This document shows positions 1 through 5,169 of a stretch of 5,678 nt of DNA, piece by piece. Source of the DNA: Actinobacteria bacterium UBA2286 (lineage in GTDB: Bacteria; Actinomycetota; Coriobacteriia; Anaerosomatales; Anaerosomataceae); contig DDWM01000047.1 in NCBI GenBank assembly GCA_002345925.1, forward strand, positions 134,990 through 140,667, read 5' to 3'. The notes beneath the pieces are model-generated. The model did not search any database. It saw only the letters and a list, made by a program, of their open reading frames with translations, and had not been told where the DNA came from. The translations under genes and the position numbers were made by a program. Each line of letters starts with the position of its first letter. Within the stretch, counting starts at the first letter, position 1.

Positions 1-24
1 GCTACCAGACTGCTCCACCCCGCA
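1..24 (-). tRNA. Initiator tRNA-fMet, 5' end only (partial)
   Basis: Read on the minus strand, bases 24 to 1 match the start of bacterial initiator tRNA: acceptor strand TGCGGGG, T8-G9, D-stem GAGC, then the AG-TCTGGTA D-loop and the closing GC of the D-stem. GCGGGGTGGAGCAG followed by a TGGTAGC D-loop is the recognised hallmark of tRNA-fMet. Elongator Met and Pro tRNAs differ in this region. The anticodon, T-arm and 3' end lie beyond the left edge, so the CAT anticodon is inferred, not seen. Base 1 reads T where the common bacterial form has C. The gene is transcribed divergently from the cytochrome unit, and a promoter lies 28-56 bases upstream. Confidence 0.82.
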
Positions 25-51
25 ATAATAACCGCCTCGCGGCGGAAAGAA

Positions 52-80
52 AGAATAGCACCCTAGGTGCGACGGTGCAA
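52..80 (-). promoter_or_regulatory. Probable promoter of the initiator tRNA
   Basis: On the minus strand there is a -35-like TTGCAC (bases 80-75), a spacer of exactly 17 bases, and a -10-like TATTCT (57-52) preceded by TGC, which makes an extended -10. Transcription would start near base 45, leaving a leader of about 20 bases before the tRNA. That leader contains a short hairpin (CCGCC-GCGA-GGCGG, bases 45-32). The -35 matches TTGACA at only three positions, but the spacing, the extended -10 and the position just upstream of a tRNA support the call. Confidence 0.5.
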
Positions 81-147
81 GGGAGTCTATCGCAGCCCGA
101 ATGACTTAAGCGGGTAGAAACAAGTGCGCTGCATCACATCAGCCAAG

Positions 148-184
148 TTTTTTTGTATCGGACGGTCAATTAAGAGCCGATAAT
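148..184 (+). promoter_or_regulatory. Candidate promoter of the cytochrome unit, with sigma-28/WhiG-like -10
   Basis: GCCGATAA at 176-183 is an exact copy of the -10 octamer used by the sigma-28 family (FliA, and WhiG in actinomycetes). The overlapping GATAAT (179-184) also resembles a housekeeping -10. Either reading puts the start near base 190 and gives a leader of about 33 bases before the GTG at 224. No good -35 is present at the expected place: TAAA is absent about 15-16 bases upstream, where TATC is found, and no TTGACA sits at 17 bases. A T7 tract (148-154) lies about 40 bases upstream of the predicted start and could act as an UP-like element. The location supports a promoter; the sigma assignment is tentative. 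Confidence 0.35.
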
Positions 185-223
185 GAAGTTGAAGGCTTAG
201 CACAACGAGGGGGCTGGTCTCAC

Positions 224-892
224 GTGCGCACGCGGTACCTATTGGTGACAGGCGCGGTCGTCACTGTAGCGCTGACAGTCGGAGGTCTCGCATTGGTCTG
301 GCAAAGTGCCCCGGGCTTCTTGCCAATGGGGTCCACCCCGGCTGTGCCTGAGGCCGCCGGGGCCAACGACGGGCATCTCGGCGTGAAGACCGCGCCCAAG
401 GTCACGGACATCCCGACACCTCCAGCAGGTATCGCCGAGAAGGTGGCCGAGAATGGCGCCGACAGTCTGAACACGGGAGACCGGGAGGCCTGGGAAAGGT
501 ACCTCTCTGAAACGGCCGCCGTGGTCAGAAACAACGCATCGGGTCTCACAGCGCGACTGGATGCAGCAATGCAGGCGATTGCCGTAGGTGATGATGAAGC
601 GTTGTCCGCAATGCTGGCGCCCGATGAGAATCCCCAGGTGGAATTCATAGAATCTCTAGCGGCCGCATACCCGACTATCGGGACTTCAGATAACCAGGAA
701 AGCGTTGGCATATTCAGTGCCGCGAAGGTGACCGTGTACTTCGGCTACAGCGTGGTTAGCTGGACCGATGGAGGGATCGAGTCCGAGCACACAGTCGCGG
801 TTCCAATGCGGTTCATCAACGGCACGTGGTATATCACGAGCGTTGGCACCGGAACAACCGGACTGTTGTCGGTGCAGACGGTTAGGATCTAA
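224..892 (+). CDS. Membrane-anchored extracytoplasmic protein of unknown function, NTF2-like C-terminus suspected
   Basis: I do not recognise this 222-aa protein. The GTG start has a strong ribosome site (AGGGGG, 208-213) 10 bases upstream, and no in-frame start lies nearer the promoter. Residues 5-26 form one hydrophobic segment after MRTR, so it is either an uncleaved anchor or a signal peptide; no lipobox cysteine is visible. A Pro/Ala-rich linker (about 28-70) follows, then a helical, acidic part (about 70-150). Residues 161-208 look like successive beta strands with a turn at TDGG and end in PMRFINGTWYITSVG, a pattern often seen in NTF2-like/DUF4878 folds; this is a resemblance, not an identification. 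It contains no cysteine and so no haem site. It sits 47 bases ahead of the multihaem cytochrome gene on the same strand with no terminator between, so co-transcription and a role in that cytochrome's assembly, anchoring or sensing are inferred. Confidence 0.85.
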   Translation: MRTRYLLVTGAVVTVALTVGGLALVWQSAPGFLPMGSTPAVPEAAGANDGHLGVKTAPKVTDIPTPPAGIAEKVAENGADSLNTGDREAWERYLSETAAVVRNNASGLTARLDAAMQAIAVGDDEALSAMLAPDENPQVEFIESLAAAYPTIGTSDNQESVGIFSAAKVTVYFGYSVVSWTDGGIESEHTVAVPMRFINGTWYITSVGTGTTGLLSVQTVRI

Positions 893-895
893 CCA

Positions 896-943
896 ATGAG
901 CCGCATGCAATCCAACCACTCGACCCAGGGACGGACGCGATGA
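896..943 (+). promoter_or_regulatory. Possible 15-codon leader mini-ORF coupled to the cytochrome
   Basis: An ATG at 896 opens a short frame, MSRMQSNHSTQGRTR, whose TGA (941-943) overlaps the cytochrome ATG (940-942) as ATGA, the classic translational-coupling junction. An AGGA (884-887), inside the last codons of the upstream gene, lies 8 bases before this ATG. The cytochrome also has its own site (AGGGA, 927-931) 8 bases before its start, so coupling is not required. A 15-codon frame can arise by chance, and nothing in the peptide suggests attenuation, such as runs of one amino acid. Confidence 0.25.
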
Positions 944-3807
944 ACGCAGTTTGCAGGTTCCGACGAGTTATTGTCATCATGGCGCTTGCATTCGCCATCG
1001 CAGGGGTGGGCGGGGTTGCTCACGCAGCGGTGCCGACCATACCCACCATACGCGATGCCTGGGTGAGCGACGTCGGCAAGGTCTCGCTTCGCTGGGACGC
1101 ATCGACCGACGCGTCCGGTCACGCGATCGGCTACGACATCTACCGAGACGTGATTCCGATCAGCTCGGCAACAATCGTTTCACGCTCACTGAGCCCGATC
1201 GTCACTAACTATGTTGGCCTGACTGCGCAGCTGAATGCCGCAGCCAGTGAGGCCACCCAGTCCTACGTCTGGTACTACGCGGTGGTGGCGCGCGACAACC
1301 AGGCCACACCGCTCAAGTCAGGTCCGTCGCTGAGCATCTCACCGAATACTCACGGCTATCGTATGGACTCGAACGTCATCACCTGCAATCGCTGCCACAC
1401 CACGCACGGCGCCTACCAGGTGCCCCTGAAGACCAAGGAGCTCTGCTACACCTGCCACGGCAACACGACCGCCGGCAGCGCGCAGGGAGCCAAGAGCAGC
1501 AAGAATACGCAGGCTTCCTTCTATGACTACACCGGCCAGACCGCCGGATCAAAACACCGCAACCAGTACATGATCGACAACGACAAGAATTGTGCGGCAT
1601 GCCACTCGCCCCACCGGTCGTCGTATTTCTACGACTCAAGCGGCACGTACCAGGCGACGAGCTCGTTCCGCATGATGCTCCGCATCACGTACGGGACGTC
1701 GCTGTATGCCTACGTCAGCAACAACGCCGCTCCCGCTACGAACAACGAAGCATGCCTCGGCTGCCACGGAGCCACCATGGTCTTTGACGGCAAGACGATT
1801 GTGGGATCAACGAGCATCGCACTTGCAGGTGGCCCCAACGCCTACGCCAACACCGGCGGCGATCACAACACTGCAGGCTACTCCGCATCTGCGCATGGCA
1901 ACGCAACGATCTACAGCAACGACTACCCGGCAACCAGCCCGGGGGTTCAGTGCGAGGTGTGCCACGACAATCACGGCTCGGCGACCACACGCCTGATCGA
2001 CTACCGTCGTAGCCGCACCACCGATGCCAACGCGAACAAGCAGGCGGGGCTGTGCTTCAAGTGCCACAGCGCTACGTCAACGGAAACCAAGGTTGCGACC
2101 GGGTACGCGAAGCCGTTCTCCTGGAACGGTCGAGACGTGAAGGCACAGTTCAGCCTGGCCTCACGTCACCCCTACGCGACCACGACCACGGCCGACACGG
2201 GTTCCCTGACGTGCGTGAACTGCCACAACGTCCACTACAACGGACGCGGTACCGTAGGAACGGTGTGGCAGATGGTACGCGCAGCGCTTCCAAGCAACAC
2301 CAAGACGAACTTCGCTGGAACGCCCTCGCAGTTCTGCCTCGATTGTCACGACGGTGCCGCGCCTACCGCCGCGACTACCACGACCACCGTCGTCCCTTAC
2401 ACGGTGGCATTCTCAGCACAAGCCGCCTCGCCGTTCTTCCCCGGCTGGAACAAGACGGCGGCAGGCGCCGATTGGGCCAGCAGCTCTCACGGAGCGTCCG
2501 CTGTGCCCAACATGACCCCCGGCTGTGACACGTGCCATGACCCGCACGGCTCGAACAACAAGCGCCTCACCGCACTCACAGCCTCAGGGTCTGGCGCCAA
2601 CCACGTGAGTGCCGCGCGGAACAACACAACCACATATTCCGAGCAGAATCTGTGCTATGCATGTCACACCAGCAACCGCACACCTAACTGCGCAGGCGGC
2701 GCTTGTCACACCACCGCGATCAACTCAATCAACGTTCAAACAGCGTTCGGGCTCACATACAAACACCCCGTGTCCATCGACGGACGTCACACCGACACCG
2801 AGACCGCCACCGGGCTTGGCGCGTCCAACCGTCACTCGGAATGCGCAGACTGCCACGATCCTCATGCCGCAAGAAGCGGACTGCACACAGAGACACTGTC
2901 GACCGCCGGCGGAGCGCTGCGCGGTGCGGTGGGCATCAAGCCGGTCGCTGCGTGGCCTGCGAACGGTGTGGCCGTACCCGCGGCCGGCTGGACCACGGAA
3001 CGCATGACCGGCCAAACGACCGACTACGAAGCCTACGTCTGCTTCAAGTGCCACAGCAGCTACTCGGGTCAACCATTCAGTGTCACCAGCGGCTCAGGGA
3101 CATACACTTCGACTGACCTGTCGACCGAATTCAACCCTAGCAACTTCGGTGAGCACAATGTTCTCGGGCAATCGGTTGGCATGGAGACGTCCTTCACTTT
3201 CAAGAACGATGCCGGCACGACGGTGACCCGGACCTGGGACCTTCCTGATCCCGCCTCGGTCATCTTCGATACGACACCGGTGATGTGGGGTTACAACAGT
3301 GGCATGACATGCAGCTCCTGCCACAGCAACAGCACGGCTGCCGCCAAGGGACCTCACGGCTCGTCTGTGAAGTACATGATCGATCCCGCATACCCCACCC
3401 AGTGGGAACTCGCAGTCGGAGACAACCCCGATACTTCCGGCGACCAGAGCACATATTTGACGACGATTTGCAACAAATGTCATGCGAACGACTACGTCAA
3501 CATGAACGGTACGCATAAGTACACCAAGCACTTCCGGGGCTCCTACACCGGCGGCGGTTCAGGTGGCGGCAAGTGCATCGCGTGCCACGTCAAGATCCCG
3601 CATGGTTGGAAGCGCCCGCGTCTTCTCGGCTACCGCAGCGACCCCGCAAACTACTCCTCACTATCGCTTGTGGCCGTGCTCGACAAGAACATCACCGACG
3701 CGGAAGCCAGTGAGAGCAGTTCAGGGTGGAACGACAACAACTGCATAACATCAGGGTGCGATACGCACTCGACCTCTAAGCAGAGCGGCTCCACTTATTG
3801 GCCGTAA
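940..3807 (+). CDS. Exported multihaem c-type cytochrome with N-terminal fibronectin type III domain (15 CXXCH plus 1 CX4CH)
   Basis: This 955-aa protein is a predicted electron-transfer protein acting outside the cytoplasmic membrane. ATG940 is preceded by AGGGA at 8 bases. Residues 1-29 form a Sec signal (basic CRFRR, hydrophobic core, AHA cleavage before Ala30). Residues 33-134 resemble a fibronectin type III domain (SLRWDASTD, GYDIYRD, YYAVVARDNQ, SGPSLSIS). CXXCH motifs start at Cys149, 169, 218, 272, 338, 372, 425, 466, 529, 572, 635, 701, 791, 844 and 879; a CX4CH is at 584-590. Most alternate between a CXXCHxxH type and a CFKCH/CYACH type, as in 'doubled CXXCH' cytochrome families. 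At least 22 extra histidines follow residue 135, enough for bis-His ligation of all sixteen haems. A seventeenth site at Cys935-Cys940 is degenerate (CITSGCDTH). There is no C-terminal membrane segment, LPXTG or catalytic domain, so it is more likely a conduit or filament than an enzyme. Terminal acceptor is unknown. Confidence 0.95.
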   Translation: MNAVCRFRRVIVIMALAFAIAGVGGVAHAAVPTIPTIRDAWVSDVGKVSLRWDASTDASGHAIGYDIYRDVIPISSATIVSRSLSPIVTNYVGLTAQLNAAASEATQSYVWYYAVVARDNQATPLKSGPSLSISPNTHGYRMDSNVITCNRCHTTHGAYQVPLKTKELCYTCHGNTTAGSAQGAKSSKNTQASFYDYTGQTAGSKHRNQYMIDNDKNCAACHSPHRSSYFYDSSGTYQATSSFRMMLRITYGTSLYAYVSNNAAPATNNEACLGCHGATMVFDGKTIVGSTSIALAGGPNAYANTGGDHNTAGYSASAHGNATIYSNDYPATSPGVQCEVCHDNHGSATTRLIDYRRSRTTDANANKQAGLCFKCHSATSTETKVATGYAKPFSWNGRDVKAQFSLASRHPYATTTTADTGSLTCVNCHNVHYNGRGTVGTVWQMVRAALPSNTKTNFAGTPSQFCLDCHDGAAPTAATTTTTVVPYTVAFSAQAASPFFPGWNKTAAGADWASSSHGASAVPNMTPGCDTCHDPHGSNNKRLTALTASGSGANHVSAARNNTTTYSEQNLCYACHTSNRTPNCAGGACHTTAINSINVQTAFGLTYKHPVSIDGRHTDTETATGLGASNRHSECADCHDPHAARSGLHTETLSTAGGALRGAVGIKPVAAWPANGVAVPAAGWTTERMTGQTTDYEAYVCFKCHSSYSGQPFSVTSGSGTYTSTDLSTEFNPSNFGEHNVLGQSVGMETSFTFKNDAGTTVTRTWDLPDPASVIFDTTPVMWGYNSGMTCSSCHSNSTAAAKGPHGSSVKYMIDPAYPTQWELAVGDNPDTSGDQSTYLTTICNKCHANDYVNMNGTHKYTKHFRGSYTGGGSGGGKCIACHVKIPHGWKRPRLLGYRSDPANYSSLSLVAVLDKNITDAEASESSSGWNDNNCITSGCDTHSTSKQSGSTYWP

Positions 3808-3811
3808 TGTC

Positions 3812-3842
3812 GGCGCGTGTGCTTGCCCGCAGGGACACCGCC
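3812..3842 (+). terminator. Weak hairpin after the cytochrome gene, possible terminator
   Basis: Five bases after the cytochrome stop, GGCG-C-GTGT (3812-3820) can pair with ACAC-CGCC (3835-3842). This gives an eight-pair stem with one bulged C and a 14-base loop. No T-run follows, so it is not a standard intrinsic terminator. It could be a factor-dependent end or an mRNA 3'-stabilising structure. Confidence 0.25.
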
Positions 3843-3868
3843 TGACCATGTTCAAATCCTGGAGACGC

Positions 3869-3897
3869 ATGAGACTCGGCATGTAAGGTGCTAGTAT
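3869..3897 (+). promoter_or_regulatory. Probable housekeeping promoter of the NlpC/P60 gene
   Basis: ATGAGA (3869-3874, four of six matches to TTGACA), a 17-base spacer, and TAGTAT (3892-3897, fits TAnnnT) preceded by TGC, an extended -10. Transcription would begin near 3904, leaving a leader of about 40-47 bases. The element suggests that the wall hydrolase is transcribed independently of the cytochrome unit. I looked for a c-di-AMP (ydaO) riboswitch, which often precedes actinobacterial wall hydrolases, and saw no match to its conserved core; the leader is also too short. Confidence 0.45.
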
Positions 3898-3937
3898 CGG
3901 CTCGCTGAACGAAACTGACTTCACATGAGGTCGAAGC

Positions 3938-3953
3938 AGGGACGGTGCACTTG
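3938..3953 (+). promoter_or_regulatory. Ribosome site that decides the NlpC/P60 start (GTG3945 or TTG3951)
   Basis: AGGGA at 3938-3942 is the only good Shine-Dalgarno sequence nearby. It lies 2 bases before GTG3945, which is too close, but 8 bases before the in-frame TTG3951, which is ideal. The longer form adds only Met-His, and both keep the whole signal peptide, so the mature protein is the same. The TTG start is my preferred reading, although most gene callers would choose GTG. Confidence 0.5.
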
Positions 3954-5123
3954 CACGGGAACACTCACAGGTCTTTGGCGGCGCGAGTCATCGCAGCGGC
4001 GATCGTCACGAGCATGATGCTCGCGACGCCTGTCTACGCCGCGCCCTCCTCGCCGTCCACCGCCACCGCCGACATCCCGGTGGTCACAGACGCGCAAACC
4101 GCCGAATTCCGTGCAGAACTTGCCCTTCGTCAGGCGCGACTCGATGCATTCAAGGCCGAGCTTGATGAGCTAGACCGTGAGCTTTCGATAGCTGCTGAGG
4201 CGTACAACGCTTCTGTCGAAGAACTGAACGCAACCAAGACTAGGCTCACAGCCACGCAAACGGACCTCGACAACGCGCAGCTCGCGTACTCCACCCAGAG
4301 TTCCCTCCTCAAGGACCGGGCACGTGACATCTATCGCAACGGTGAGCTCAACATCCTCGACACCATCCTCGGCTCGAAGTCGATCTCGGATCTTATCGGC
4401 CGCATCCGATTCCTGAACGCTCTCGGCGAAAGCGATGCGGACATCGCGTCAACGCTTCGCGCACAGCGCGATCAGATCCTGACGACGGCGTCTGACCTTA
4501 AGACCGCCGAGCAGAAGGCTGCAGAGCTTGAATTCACGCTCAAGGCGCGGCAGATCGAAGTGGTCCTCCGCATCCAGGAGCGCCAGGATAAGCTCGCTGC
4601 TGCCGAAGCAGACCTACTCGAGCTGCTGGACAGCGAAGCCGCGCGTCGTCAAATCGACGAGGCAGCACTCATGCAAGACATCCTCTCCGGCGCCAACAAG
4701 GCCGGCATTCAGGTCGTTTCTGGGACGCCCGTTGAGACCGCGCTCGCTTACCACGGCATTCCGTACCTCTGGGGTGGCGAAACACCGGCCGGCTTCGATT
4801 GCTCGGGCCTCGTGCTCTACGTCTTCAAACAGCACGGCGTGAAGCTGCCCCACTACTCCGGAGCCCAGTTCGCCCTCGGCGAATCTGTTGCACCGAGTGC
4901 GCTCCTAGCCGGAGATGTCGTGTTCTTTGGCTCACCGATCCACCACGTGGGTATCTACGTTGGTGCCGGGTACTTCATCCACGCTCCCAGAACCGGCGAC
5001 TTCGTGAAGCTCTCAAAGCTCGCAGATCGCTCGGACTACGCCGGTGCGCGGCGCTACGATTGGTCGTACCGCACCGCTCCGATCCTCGGCGCGAAGACGG
5101 ACCCGACTGCCGCGGTGCGGTAG
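3945..5123 (+). CDS. Secreted coiled-coil NlpC/P60 peptidoglycan endopeptidase, CwlO/PcsB-like layout
   Basis: A 392-aa wall hydrolase expected to cut stem-peptide bonds in peptidoglycan outside the membrane. Residues 1-32 form a signal peptide (hydrophobic core about 15-30, VYA cleavage before Ala33). Two long, heptad-rich, charged coiled coils (about 50-125 and 165-245) flank a hinge containing YRNGELNILDTILGSKSISD, which resembles the corresponding segment of PcsB/CwlO-type hydrolases; in those, the coiled coil takes signals from FtsEX at division. The C-terminal NlpC/P60 domain (about 262-375) is complete: FDCSG nucleophile Cys286, HHVGIYVG with His334, and FIHAPR with His346 as the third residue. 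It begins 137 bases after the cytochrome with its own likely promoter, and tldD follows 46 bases later. Control by FtsEX is inferred from layout only, since ftsEX is not in the window. The NlpC/P60 assignment is firm. Confidence 0.95.
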   Translation: MHLHGNTHRSLAARVIAAAIVTSMMLATPVYAAPSSPSTATADIPVVTDAQTAEFRAELALRQARLDAFKAELDELDRELSIAAEAYNASVEELNATKTRLTATQTDLDNAQLAYSTQSSLLKDRARDIYRNGELNILDTILGSKSISDLIGRIRFLNALGESDADIASTLRAQRDQILTTASDLKTAEQKAAELEFTLKARQIEVVLRIQERQDKLAAAEADLLELLDSEAARRQIDEAALMQDILSGANKAGIQVVSGTPVETALAYHGIPYLWGGETPAGFDCSGLVLYVFKQHGVKLPHYSGAQFALGESVAPSALLAGDVVFFGSPIHHVGIYVGAGYFIHAPRTGDFVKLSKLADRSDYAGARRYDWSYRTAPILGAKTDPTAAVR

Positions 5124-5169
5124 ACTGGTTCAGCGTTCGTCTTCTTTGTCCCGCGTCCTAAGGATCGCC

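Noticed and set aside
128..154. Possible intrinsic terminator: GCTG/CAGC stem followed by a T7 tract
   Set aside because: Only four base pairs with an 8-base loop, and no plus-strand gene ends upstream. The T tract is better read as an A/T-rich promoter element.
220..711. Long minus-strand frame opposite the first gene
   Set aside because: It mirrors a well-supported plus-strand gene in GC-rich DNA, has no ribosome site and its product is low-complexity without family features.
1379..3531. Several minus-strand and alternate plus-strand frames inside the cytochrome gene (for example 1706-1996, 2052-2528, 2725-3072, 3094-3531)
   Set aside because: Shadows of the cytochrome: Arg/His/Pro/Cys-rich products produced by its biased codons, with no ribosome sites and no recognisable domains.
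940..3807. Enzymatic multihaem protein (nitrite, hydroxylamine or tetrathionate reductase)
   Set aside because: No CXXCK-type active-site haem or other catalytic signature is visible. The even doublet pattern fits an electron-transfer chain better.
3848..3886. 12-codon frame MFKSWRRMRLGM between the cytochrome and the hydrolase
   Set aside because: Its nearest ribosome-site candidate is 12 bases away, it overlaps the predicted promoter and it has no further support.
3898..3944. c-di-AMP (ydaO) riboswitch before the NlpC/P60 gene
   Set aside because: This association is common in actinobacteria, so I looked for it, but the leader is too short and shows no match to the conserved core.
3925..4017. 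ATG3925 frame overlapping the hydrolase start
   Set aside because: Out of frame with the signal peptide and the NlpC/P60 domain, stops after 30 codons and lacks a good ribosome site.
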